DNA from: Brevipalpus yothersi
Lineage: Eukaryota > Arthropoda > Arachnida > Trombidiformes > Tenuipalpidae
Reading direction: 5' to 3'
DNA length: 64,000 nt
Assembly (NCBI GenBank): GCA_003956705.1
Contig: QZCP01000154.1
Span: forward strand, 32,317 to 96,316
Shown here: positions 42,248 through 53,119 of the stretch, one piece after another
How positions within the stretch are numbered: the first letter of the stretch is position 1
Layout: each line of letters opens with the position of its first letter
Position numbers and translations under genes: made by a program
Notes under the pieces: model-generated
Seen by the model: only the letters and a program-made list of their open reading frames with translations
The model's database searches: none
What the model was told of the DNA's origin: nothing

Positions 42248-42648
42248 TGTAAGGATATAGAGAGCATCAATTCAGGATCCTACAATATACGATGTACTCC
42301 AATATAAAGGATTATCATTTCTTCACCGGAAGCTAACTTCCGTATACAATTCTCATCCCAATCGTATGATCAGCTCTCCCAGTTTTCTCGATATACACAT
42401 CAGCATAATTATCCCTATTAAATATATAATACAAATCACTATGATAGTCGACATTCAGTTTTCATCTCTGATTGAATTAAGATCAAATTATGTATTTTCA
42501 TTCATGATCATAATCAGTTCTGATTCTTGATTGTATTCTGTTGATTGATGATTGATCCCATAAATGATCCATTATAGTCCTTTCTGATTAATCTACTAAA
42601 ATATAAACAATTCTGACCGTCATACAGAAAGTGAAATCGCTTCATTCT
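42248..42648 (+). repeat. 3' LTR of retrotransposon 2
   Basis: Appears identical to the 5' LTR. The downstream B2 frame is open into its last bases (GTG at 42631), so LTR-initiated transcripts would run into B2. Confidence 0.9.
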
Positions 42649-44118
42649 TATGGATTCAAAAATGATGGAGAAAGAATGGCCCTAATTGATGAGACATGTT
42701 TAGCTAGTGATGAAGGAACAGATGGATCTGACTTTGAGACATTCTCTCAAGAAATTAAAAAGAATGTGATTGAAACTATCAGTGGAAACGGAGAACCAAG
42801 CGATTGTCTAGGAACTTTATCTACTGATTCTGTGACAGCACGTAAAGAAGATAAAAATTCTCTCAAGCCAGTAGTTCAAAGAGGTGAATTCATGAATAAG
42901 AAAGAAGAGAAAATCACATCATTTAAAGTTTCGATCGAAAATCCAGCGAATCCAGAGCTCAATCAAGAAGATGAGGATGTTTATATTATACCTAAAACTG
43001 GAGTCACATATCAAATATATTATGAAGGACAGCCTATCGATAACGAGTCATTGAATGCTATTGCTAAAACAAAAGTTCAAGAAAGATCTGGATGGCGACT
43101 TTGTCAACTTCATACTGATTGTAGATATACAAAATCCAATCCAACTAAGTCAAAAAGGACATTTAATCAAGATTCACATAGGCATATTAAAGACAGTTTG
43201 GTGACTTATTTGTGCAAAAGTTGCTCGCAAACTTTATCCTCTTATACCTCTTTGCATAAGCATTTTAAAAAGCTGCATGGAAAAACGACGAGCAATAATG
43301 GCAATACCATGGTTCCGAAAAAGAAAATTGTTCGCCCCATAGCGAAAGCTAGAATCAAGTATCAAATCTACTATGAAGGAAAAGTAATCAGCGAGGAATA
43401 CCTGAATTCAATCATGAAGAACAAAATGGTGAAAACTGAGTCAGGATATTTGCTTTGTAAAATTCATACAGATTGTTGCTTTGCAAAGCTTAACTCAAAG
43501 CCAAAGGATCAGTTCAACGGTGATTCCAGAAAACATGTAAGAAATAGTTTGGTGACCTACCTCTGCAATTATTGCTCTCTCAATTTTAAAGGAATTCGTA
43601 GTCTCCGTCGTCACTTCAACCAGAATCATGAAGAAGGAGTTGGTTGCAATCCAGGGAAGAAACCAAATGAGACTGGGTTCTCAATTGAAAATCAATCGTC
43701 TATCACACCTGAATCCAAGAATCCTATGATCGATTATCAAGGGAAATATAAGCTTATTATCAACGATGAAAATGTGTACACTCATCAAACCTCTGGTCAA
43801 AAGTATCAGATCTACTATGAAGGTCAGACAATCGACAAGACGAGTTTACGCTTTATTCTTCAATCGAAAGTGATGATAACAGATTCTGGTTGGCTTTACT
43901 GTTCACTACATGATGATTGTGAATTCACTCACAATCAGATACTTTTAATTACACAAGAGGCGAGGAAATCAGATCACAATCAATGTTTATTGGAGCACAT
44001 TGAAGGAACTTTTGTCACATATTTGTGCAAACAATGTTATTGTAAGCTCGGAAGTCATACCGCGCTCATCAACCATTTCAATCAAGCCCATTTTGATAAC
44101 GTCTTAGCCATGAATTAG

Positions 44119-45445
44119 GATATTTTTTTTCTCTTATTGTTATTGTTACAATTGGAAATGACCAGTTGGCAGAAATTTAGACATTCTCGATTTTCTTTAT
44201 GCTCAGAATCAATTTATGAAGTTCAATTTTACACCTATCCATGAGACTAATATCTTGAGATATAATCCAAGCCATCGATCACTCGCTTCGTCTTTATAAG
44301 AAAACATTAGCTGATAGTTTATGTCCACAGGATTTTTTCAAAGATTTTGCTCAAATACTGAGCCCCTTACTGAACACTGATATGTTTACTGTAAGATTAT
44401 CCATTTGATATAGATTTTCTGAAGCTCTTGATCAATTTTGGTGCTCACTCGTCTTCATTCAAATTGAAATATTTTACTGCTCCTGTGGCCCACAATCGTG
44501 CCACCCGCAGTAGTCAGAAGAATAATCAATAAACAGCTTCTCCGATACACGTGGGAATATTCAAGGGCTTCTCATTTCGAGATTGAATATGTGCATCACT
44601 GTAACAAATAAGTTTTTATCGAAAACTTTTCGATTGCTGTCGATGAACTTTTCGGCGCCAAAAGACCTTAAAAATAGTGTCCTCTGGTGCACAACTTGTC
44701 TCTACTGAATTATTCCAGTTTTAATTGAGATCATTTTCTTGTGTGTCAATTACAATATTCATCATTTTCATCTTACGGAGCTTGTGGCTTGAATAATCTT
44801 TATGCATTTTAACGAAATAATTATTTCAAAAATTTTTAGCGGAGTCTTCCATGAACATATGCACCAATCCAATAGATATGTTTCCATACACTGTGCACTT
44901 TCATCTGAGTTAAAATACACTGTACTTAATTGCCAACACTTTCCATCGTTGACCCATTTACATTGATCAAAATTTTACAAAATTCTTTCCCAAATTACCT
45001 TTTTGGTATGAGACATCGTTAACTCATCAGTTAACAACTATTTTAATTCTAACCCAAGAAAGAGAAACTGAGAGCAGCTATTGCTCGCAAAAAGAGTTCA
45101 AATAAATCAAACACTGTGAGAGCTATCTATAAGAGAGAAGATGAGCTTATCAACCCTTCCTTTCCTCTTCACTCTCTTCATAAGATATTTCATCCCTTAT
45201 CACTACTTATTTGCATAGTAATAGACTTGCAATTATTATTATTGATGAGTCGTTTCTTTGGCTCACTTGCAATTCAGCTTTGTAAAGTCCCTCCTTTGTT
45301 TGACAAATTTTTTCAAAGCTTCCTTGAAAACCTTGCAAAATTATACTTACATATTTGAACTATTCCACTACTCATATTGTGAATGATTGTCTCCCACACA
45401 GCTGTTAATGGGACGTGAAGCGTTCACAAATTCATCTATTCTAAA
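44119..45445. repeat. Spacer between B2 and A9
   Basis: Copy of 17245-18563. AATCAATAAACAGC near 44522 offers an AATAAA signal. A vestigial exon 1 (CCTTTTTGGTATGAGAC, near 45000) and exon-2 start (AGAAAGAGAAACTGAGAGCAGCTATTGC, near 45057) follow. Confidence 0.55.
45209..45404 (+). promoter_or_regulatory. Candidate promoter region of A9 (octamer and E-box)
   Basis: ATTTGCAT (45209-45216) and CAGCTG (45399-45404) lie 230 and 42 bp before the start codon. Confidence 0.3.
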
Positions 45446-46774
45446 ATGTCTCTCATGGTAAGAGTTTTGCGATTGCAATGCTACCACAATTCTTTCTGAT
45501 CATCCTATTACCTACAGCTTGAATCGACTGGAAGGAAAGAACTAAAAGAAGCTATTTGTGAACTTCTAAGGGATCGAAATCAAAGGACAAGATTTGAGCA
45601 AGTGATTAAGAAAATACTTGGTGAAAATATTTGTAATCTCAATGCTCAAACGCAAGATGGAGAACAAGTATCAAATTCCATGGTGTGTATTGACGAAGGG
45701 GAATCAACTAATTCTGAACAGCTTCCTCAACCGTTCGTGAAAGATGAAAGAACAAACTTGGAAAGTTTTCGGGACTCTAATCTTGGTCTGAAAACATGGA
45801 AACCTAATTCCATCCAATCTCCCAAACGAACCAGTGAGGAATTGAAACAACGATCAAATTTCGATAAAGATGATCTCGAAAGTGAAGCCAACATTGAAAT
45901 ACAAGGAACTTCCAAGATGATAAAAGCAGAAGAATCTCTGATTCAAACTGACATCAAGACCAAATCAATGCTCATCGATCGTCACAAAAAGATGAGAGTC
46001 ATTTTGACTGATGACAATATCTATATTGATAAATCAACTAGCTTCGGATACCAAATCATTTATCAAGGGAGAGCCATTGATAAGAAGTGTTTAGAACAGA
46101 TTACTGAAACAAAAGCTCAGAAGACAGATTCTGGATGGCTTCTCTGTACGATACACAATGAGTGTTCGTTCTCGAAGCCTCCAGAAGAAGGGAGGGTCAA
46201 GGAACGATTCAATGGGAGCTCAAGACGCCATATCAGAAATAACTTAGTTAAATATTTTTGCAGAGTATGTCTCCGTACATTAAGCTATTCGTTGACCATA
46301 GTATCTCATCTAAGAAGGCACCTAAAACCAAGCTTATTAAAAAGTTCTGAGGGCCCAGCAGAAGAAGTAGATATCAGGCCCAAAATCATGCAACTTCGTC
46401 CAGATTCATCATTGATTGATTATCAAGGAAAATATAGACTAAAACTCACTAACCAGAATATGCATAGTTTCTCGGAATTTGACTGTAAATATCAGATCTA
46501 CTACAAAGGTCAAGCTATCGATAAGAATCAATTGAAGCAAATCGTGGAAAAAAAGGTTATAAAATTGAAATCTGGATTATTTCTCTGTCCACTGCATGAA
46601 GACTGTCCATATTCAAGTGGAAAACTATCCATAAAAAGAAAATACAAATTCAATCAAAAAGTTTTGAATCATACTGGAGCTGCTTTCATCACATATTTGT
46701 GTAGACATTGTTTCCATAAATTCAATCGCTCTGCTTGCATGCGTAGACATCTCAAAATTCACTATAATTCATGA
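45446..46774 (+). CDS. A9: two-module zinc-finger family protein (422 aa)
   Basis: Exon 1 is 45446-45457 (Met-Ser-Leu-Met) and exon 2 is 45518-46774. The 60-bp intron ends CCTACAG and exon 2 begins LESTGRKELKEAICELL, so the first residue is Leu, as in A6. Module 1: YQIIYQGRAIDK, CTIHNEC, finger YFCRVC, HLRRH. Module 2: YQIYYKGQAIDK, CPLHEDC, finger YLCRHC, HLKIH. Downstream of the N-terminus it is closest to A7, whereas the acceptor and first residues resemble A6, as expected if it descends from an A6/A7-type recombinant. The ORF is intact. The function is unknown. Confidence 0.77.
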
Positions 46775-48395
46775 AAACTTATGAGTACGAACTCTAAATA
46801 TTAATTCAAAGAGTCATTCAGCTTCGCTCATTTCCAATAGTGTTAATGAGGTACAATTTGATCATTAAAATGTTCTGATTTCAATAAGAGCGATAGGAAT
46901 TCTGATGAACAGAAACTGATCTAAATCATGGCCGAGCTCTCTTTGTTCATACAGGGAATTGTTTGACTAAAATTATCAGTACCAAAATATTAGGAATTTT
47001 TTTAAACATTGAAGAATATGATGTTATGATTACCATTGAATTTAAATGAAATTATGTTCTTCTTTTTTCTTCTCACATAAAATTTTTCAATTAAAACCTT
47101 GGGTCGGTATTTTTCGTTGCCAATAGGGCATGACTATCACAATGGTGTTTTGTAAATAAGTTAGAGCAATAATTCATGGTCTTGTATCTCATTCCATGAG
47201 CACAATAACCGAATGAAAAAAGCATAAGCCCAATGATCGAAAGGGAACAAATTTTCTCCTAAGCTATGAGTTCATAATTATTGACATCATCGGCAATGAA
47301 TGAAGTTATTCGTTGGTCTACGAAATAAAATGAAATGATGGTGAAAAGAGCGATCCAATGATTTTGAAATTTCGTCAAAAACACGCAGAGATATTCCAGG
47401 TGATCATCACTTTTTATAACTGTCTTCATGAATTATTATTAGTCGGGCTCGAGATTCCTCAGTCATCACTCGCTTGAATGGGTGATACAGATGAGTGATG
47501 TGCTAAAGAAGCACCATTCAAATCATTCAATCTTAAGCTACATCATTCTGAAACCGATGAACCCACTTCCTCATTGATTGAAACGTTTTTGTAAAAAATT
47601 ATCAAAAATAACCGATAATTAAGTTAATAACACTTCATCATTCGAAATTAATTCAACCGAGGTAGATCGATGGATCATATCGATACTCTTTAGATAGACC
47701 GCTGTTTTCTCAACATTTTATTTTCTCACCAAGACGGAAAGTCATCATCACAGAGTGACATGTATACTAACAATCAGCTGATTAGTTATTTCTGGATTAT
47801 AAGTTATTTTCGGAGCTCTCCTACTGGCCCACGCTAACCCAATAGATGTGCTTTCACCTAAGTTGTAAAATTTTATACCCATTATTTTTTATATTTGGTC
47901 CATTCACAGTAATCAGAATTATGAGCATTCCATCTTGAGTGTCCTTTTTGTTTGGAGATCTCATCATTGGTTAATGCATCATCTCAATTACCATTTTACG
48001 TGACTTTGTAACAAGAAAGAGGAAGTCAGAATAGTTTTTGTTTTGCGACAAGGGTCAGACAAATTAAACACTTTGAGAGCTGTTTATCAGAAAGAAGAGA
48101 AGCTTATCAACCTTCTTAACACTATCCAATCACTTCACAAGAATACTGATCACTTATCACTGCTTATTTGTGTACAGCAGTGTAGTGTGTAGTGAATCCA
48201 CTAGCAATTCATGTTATTCAGTGGTATCTTAGGTTTTCATCCCAACAGTGACCTTATTTTTCCAAAATTTTTCGAAAGCTATCTGGTCACGATCTTGCAA
48301 AATCATAATATTTGAACCATTTCCTTCCATTCGATATGAACAATTGTCTCACTCAGAGCTGTTCAAATGCAAAAAGTTCAAGAATTTATTTCAAA
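46775..48395. repeat. Spacer between A9 and A10
   Basis: Another copy of the 11631-13446 type spacer, with the TTCGTTGGTCTACG block (near 47312), a vestigial donor (TCCTTTTTGTTTGGAGATCTC) and exon-2 start (AACAAGAAAGAGGAAGTCAGAATAG, near 48010). The octamer position reads TTATTTGTGTACAGC. No gene. Confidence 0.55.
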
Positions 48396-49287
48396 ATGTC
48401 TTTCATGGTAAGAGATAGCATTGTTTCATTGTTATAACTATCGTCTTCTAATTAATCTAATAATTGTATTTTACTCATCATTTCGTGTACAGATTGAATC
48501 GACTAGAAGTGAAAAGCTGAGAGAAACTATTTGTGAACTTCTAAGCAATCAAAATCAAAGTACAAGATTCAAGCAAGTAATTGAAAAAATAATTCATGAG
48601 AATATTCATAATCTCAATGTTGAAATGGAAGATGACGAGAAAGCCTCAGATTCTATGATGTGTCCTGAGGAAGGGAAGCAAAGTTACTATGAACAGCTTC
48701 CTCTGCTGTTTATAAAAGATGAAAAAGCAATCTTTGAAAATTTTCAGGACTCTAATCTGGAAACATCGTTGACACCTCATCTCCCCCAAATTTCAAAGCA
48801 AATCACGGAAGAATTCAATCCACCTCCAAAAAACCCAAAGGCAACCAATATACCAACTTCTCTAGAATCGGGGAGAAATTCGGAAACTAAAAAAGTCACT
48901 CCAAAGAGTATGAGGCCTGATCCAGATTTATCCTTGATGGACAGTCAAGGAGAATACAAACTTCAACTGACTGATGAGAATATTCAGACTGTTCCTAACA
49001 AAGGCTATAAATATCAGATCTACTACAAAGGGCAAGCTATCAGTAAAGATCAACTGAAGCAAATCTTAAAGAACAAAGTAATCAAATCGAAATCTGGATC
49101 CTATCTCTGCCCATTGCATAAGGTCTGTCCATATTCAAGTGAAAAATTATCAATGAAAAGCAAACACCAATCCAATCAAGAAGTTTTGAGACATACTGGA
49201 GCTGCTTTCATCACATATTTGTGTGGACATTGTTTCCATAAATTCAATCGTTTTTGTACCATGCGTAGACATCTCAGAATTCACTGA
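48396..49287 (+). CDS. A10: one-module zinc-finger family protein (268 aa)
   Basis: Exon 1 is 48396-48407 (Met-Ser-Phe-Met) and exon 2 is 48493-49287, with an 85-bp intron ending GTGTACAG. The protein has IESTRSEKLRETICELL, an acidic linker without module 1 like A5 and A8, then one module with YQIYYKGQAISK, CPLHKVC and the finger YLCGHC, HLRIH. The stop falls directly after the last zinc ligand because TAT of the usual IHYNP ending became TGA. There is no KSSN tail and no beta fragment behind it, so the ending is that of ordinary two-module genes. A10 may represent the state before, or a repair after, the exchange seen in A5 and A8. Confidence 0.72.
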
Positions 49288-49774
49288 AATTCATGGAAAC
49301 TTTCGGAATAAACTCGAAACGTTATTTTGAAAAGTCATTCAGCTCTCCGCTCATTTTCAATAGTGTCAATAAAATACAATTTGATCATCGAAATGTTCTG
49401 GTTTCAGAGATTGTTCTGATTAGAGTGGCAGGAATTCTACATGATGAACAGAAACTGATTTCAAATCATCACCAAGTTCTCTATGTTGATTCGAGGAAAT
49501 GTTTGATTTCAGTTATCAATTCGAAAACATTAGGAATTACTCTAACCATAATATTTATGCTATGATCAGCTTTGAATGATCTGAAATCAGGTTCTTCTTT
49601 TTTCCGCTCACCCAAATCCTTTGAATTAGAATTTTGATATGGTATTTTTCGTTGCAAATAGAGCATGACTATCACAATGGTGTTTTGTGAATAAGTTAGA
49701 GTGATAATTCATGTTCTTGTATCTCATTTCATGAGCACAATAATTGAATGAAAAAAGCATGAGTCCGAGGATTG
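49288..49774. repeat. Common downstream spacer of A10
   Basis: Matches other downstream spacers up to about 49774 (TTGAATGAAAAAAGCATGAGTCC), then is interrupted by unrelated sequence. Confidence 0.55.
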
Positions 49775-51060
49775 GAATCCCGGGAGAAAAAATGAAGCGA
49801 ATTTGTACAAAATTTGCAGATGAAAATTTCGTTGCATATGGCACACAAATGCGCAAAAATGCTTAAATTTATCAATTTCATGGCAAAATTACATGAATTC
49901 AGCTGCTCTTTGTGTATTTCGGGTGGAAGTTCGATGGCTTGATACTACGGGGAAACATTCAAGATAGTATGATTCCTGTGAGATTTTTGAATTCATGGAT
50001 GAAAAATATAGTTTTTGTGAAGATTTTCTTGGAGATAAAGTTTAAATTCCACTTTTCATATAAGGACTTGAAGCAGTCAGCGTGGCTTGGGCACGGAATA
50101 TGTGCTTAATGACGAAGTTATTCCATTATGATAAAAATTTTCTTTAATCACGCTGAAATCATAGTACAAAAAGGAATCTTCTCGAATGAAAAATTGAAAT
50201 TTGGATAGAAGATGATTGCGTCTCGCTTGTAGGTATGAAAGTTAGTCAATATGGAGAGTAAAATTCATGAATGAAATCTATAAACTTGCGTAGGGTATTT
50301 GAATAGAAAAATATGTTGACGAACTCATGCATACATCCAGAGACTATGAGAGCTTTTGCTTCTTGATGATTTCTAGGCTGATTCTGAGTTCCAGTTACTT
50401 TCATCCCAGCGCGTGTTGCAACTTAGTTATTGTTATCTATTACTCTTGCATGAATTCAGTGAATTAGACGATTTTTGCAAGAATTGGCTTATAAACAAGT
50501 TCCAGACATGCAGCTTGACCTAAAAAGCCATTCAACTCGCTATCAGGGAGACAATTCTTCATAGACAACTTGACTTTTTAGCTAATCCAATCGGTTCTCC
50601 ATCTCCTATCTTTTCACCTATTTCTCGCTGTTTGGCTGATACTTTGACAATTCTATCAAAAAGTCGTCCATCTAATTCTTGGCTTGTAGGAATTTGTGAG
50701 CCATAAATGAAAACATGAATCTGGTAACACTTTGAGCAATCTCAGGAGCTGGATCAATATTCATTTCAAAATCATGCATGAATCGTCCAAAAACTCGGAG
50801 ACTTTCACTGACTTGAAATGGGATCAAACTGAATCTGTTACCCAGGTGATGAGCTAAGGAGAACATAATCATAGTGTTTCATTTTCTCACCCATTGGATA
50901 ATCATCTCATGGACTTCAGGACATGCAAAAGACTTCTCTAACCAAGCACAAAAGTAAAATTTCATAGAGAAACACTTGAAATTCACAAAACAAGGCGATA
51001 AACTAATAATCAAAAGTGATGGTATATATATATACACCTCATCATTCCAATCAAAAATCA
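49775..51060. other. About 1.3 kb unique insertion in the spacer, possible decayed gene
   Basis: Sequence with no counterpart in the other spacers of this window. Two adjacent minus-strand frames (50879-51064 and 50672-50872) give plausible protein-like strings (SFACPEVHEMIIQWVRK; then LAHHLGNRFSLIPFQV and RVFGRFMHDFEMN), which could be remains of one coding gene broken by a stop. I recognise no family and found no terminal repeats. It may be a captured fragment or an old transposon. Confidence 0.3.
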
Positions 51061-51787
51061 GCAAAGATATTTAGATGGATCATATCGATAGCCTTGAGGT
51101 AAACATCTAGATAATCTTATTATCTCTGCATTTTGTTTCCTTCTCAAAAATGGAATGTCATCATCAAAGACTGATATATATTCTAATGGATTAGTTATTC
51201 TTGGAGATGTGTCGGAGCCCTCCATTTACATATCTGATAGCAAACCTAATAGCTATACTTTCATCCGGGCCGTGAAATTTCATACCTATCATTTTTCATA
51301 TTGGACCCATTTACAGTAGTGAGAATTTTAAGTATTCCATTTTGAACGCCCTTTTTGGATCTTGTTAGATTATCAGTTTATCCATAATCTCAATTTTTAT
51401 ATTTCGTAATTGTGTAATAAAGAAGAGAAACTGAAAATATCTATTGCTTGCAAAAAAAGGTCAGATGAATCAAACTTTGTGGGGGCTATCCATCGGAGAG
51501 AAAAAGAGCTTATCAACTCTCCCCTCTTCATCTTCTTCTTAAGTAGATCTCGTCCCTTATCACCACTTATTTGCATTGTGAATTAAACTAGAAATTGAAT
51601 ATTGATGAGTCGTTTCTTTGGTTTTCACTAACTGTGTATTCATTTTTTCGATGCTCTCTTGTGAGAACCTTTCAAAGTTTTTTCTACGGCATATTTAAAC
51701 TCTCCTATCACACTGTACTTTCATTGTGAACCATCCTCTCATATTCAGCTGTTCATAGAACATAAAGCGTTCCCAATTGATTTTGAA
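51061..51787. repeat. Spacer upstream of A11
   Basis: Returns to the array spacer (GATGGATCATATCGATA block). A vestigial exon-2 start (TAAAGAAGAGAAACTGAAAATATCTATTGC) lies near 51418. Octamer ATTTGCAT is at 51569-51576 and CAGCTG at 51746-51751. Confidence 0.5.
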
Positions 51788-53119
51788 ATGTCTTTCATGG
51801 TAAGAGTTTCACTATTGTATCACTATTTTATTTCACACAAATCATCGTTCTATGTACAGATTGAACCGACTAGAAGGGGAGAGCTGAGAGAAGCTATTTG
51901 TGAACTTCTAAGCGATCGAAATCAAAGGACAAGATTTGAGCAAGTGATTAAGAAAATAATTGATGAAAATATTTGTAATCTCAATGCTCAAACGCAAGAT
52001 GGAGAACAAGTATCAAATTCAATGATGTATATCGTTGAAGGGAAACCAAGTTTTTCTGAACAGGATGAACAGCTTTCTCAGCTGTTAGTGGAAGACGAAG
52101 GAACAAACTTGGAAAATTTTCAGAACTCTAATACGGAATCATCGTGGAACCCTCATTCTCTCCAATCTTCCAAGCGAGTCAGGGAAGAATTAAAGCCATC
52201 TTCTGATTTCAATCTCGAAAGTCATACCAACCTTGACGCACAGAGAATTTCTAGGATGAGAAATACAAGAGAATCTCAGATTAATACTGTCAGAAAAACC
52301 GAATCAATGCTCAGCGGTTGTCAGAATAAGATGGCAATCAATTCAACTGATGAGAATATCTTTATTGATAAATCAACTGGCTTTGGATACCAAATTATTT
52401 ATCGAAGGAAAGCTATTGATAAAGATCGTTTGCAACAAATCACTGAAGCAAAAACTAAGAGGATGAAAAATGGATGGCTCCTCTGTAATATTCATGATGA
52501 GTGTTCGTATTCGAAGCCACCAAAAATAGAAAATTGGAGAAGAATGCAAAGTCGATTCAATGCAGACTCAAGAAAGCACATCAAAAATTCTCTAGTTAGA
52601 TATTTGTGCAAAGTATGTCTTCTTACATTCAGCTACTCGAATAGCCCAGTATTTCATCTAATAAAGCATTCGGGAGCATCAACTTCTCTGCAATCAAGGA
52701 GAAAAGTGGAAACTAAAAAACTTTCTCCAGATAGCATGGCACCCCATCCAAAGCTATCGTTGATGGACTATCAAGGCAAATATCAACTCCAATTGACTGA
52801 TGAAAATATGCAAGCTATATCTTCCATTGGCTATAAATATCAGATCTACTACAAAGGGCAAGTTATCGATAAGGATCAATTGAAGCAGATAATGGAGAAA
52901 AAACTCATCAAATTGAAATCTGGATTCTTTCTCTGCCCATTGCATGAGGATTGCCCATATTCCAGCGTTCCAAAAAACAAACCTCTTTACAAATCCGATG
53001 TGCTAACACATACTGCAATGGCTTTCATCACGTACCTATGTAGATACTGTTTTCACAGAGCTAATCATCCAGCTTCGATGCATGTCCATTTGAGTCGCCA
53101 TCAAATCCATGGATTGTAA
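51788..53119 (+). CDS. A11: two-module zinc-finger family protein (423 aa spliced)
   Basis: Exon 1 is 51788-51799 (Met-Ser-Phe-Met) and exon 2 is 51860-53119, with a 60-bp intron ending ATGTACAG. This intron has no stop and keeps the frame, so an unspliced message would encode 443 residues with 20 extra, partly hydrophobic, ones. Module 1: YQIIYRRKAIDK, CNIHDEC, finger YLCKVC, HLIKH. Module 2 is the beta type: CPLHEDC, KNKPLYKSDV, HTAMAFITYLCRYC, HLSRH. The part after the N-terminus matches A9 (QTQDGEQVSNSM), while the later linker (DAQRISRMRNTRES) matches A4, so the gene is a mosaic. The frame is intact. Confidence 0.76.
   Translation: MSFMVRVSLLYHYFISHKSSFYVQIEPTRRGELREAICELLSDRNQRTRFEQVIKKIIDENICNLNAQTQDGEQVSNSMMYIVEGKPSFSEQDEQLSQLLVEDEGTNLENFQNSNTESSWNPHSLQSSKRVREELKPSSDFNLESHTNLDAQRISRMRNTRESQINTVRKTESMLSGCQNKMAINSTDENIFIDKSTGFGYQIIYRRKAIDKDRLQQITEAKTKRMKNGWLLCNIHDECSYSKPPKIENWRRMQSRFNADSRKHIKNSLVRYLCKVCLLTFSYSNSPVFHLIKHSGASTSLQSRRKVETKKLSPDSMAPHPKLSLMDYQGKYQLQLTDENMQAISSIGYKYQIYYKGQVIDKDQLKQIMEKKLIKLKSGFFLCPLHEDCPYSSVPKNKPLYKSDVLTHTAMAFITYLCRYCFHRANHPASMHVHLSRHQIHGL

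Larger units (their letters stand above)
37064..42648 (+). mobile_element. Ty3-type LTR retrotransposon 2 (about 5.59 kb, complete)
   Basis: LTRs at 37064-37464 and 42248-42648 look identical over 401 bp. The 5' copy may extend 4 bp further, to CTTATA. Gag and pol are uninterrupted. The element is clearly related to retrotransposon 1 in proteins, frameshift site and the 11-base motif after the 5' LTR, but its LTR sequence is different, so it is a sister family. It is inserted in the N-terminal coding part of B2. Identical LTRs imply a very recent insertion. Confidence 0.92.
37006..44118 (+). pseudogene. B2: three-module family gene split by an LTR retrotransposon
   Basis: The first 58 coding bases (37006-37063, MEQFTDGLMDHRHLNLLDY) are separated from the remaining coding part (42653-44118) by retrotransposon 2. 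Apart from the insertion the frame is open to the stop. The three modules have CQLHTDC, CKIHTDC and CSLHDDC motifs and complete C2H2 fingers (YLCKSC, YLCNYC, YLCKQC). B2 therefore keeps the Cys that B1 has lost. An in-frame ATG at 42676, equivalent to Met28 of B1, would give 480 residues. Transcription from the 3' LTR could express a shortened but otherwise complete protein; this is inference. Candidate target duplication is TATG at 37060-37063 and 42649-42652. Confidence 0.85.

Noticed and set aside
42631..42675. Start of a B2 protein inside the LTR
   Set aside because: The first in-frame codon there is GTG, not ATG; the first usable ATG is at 42676.
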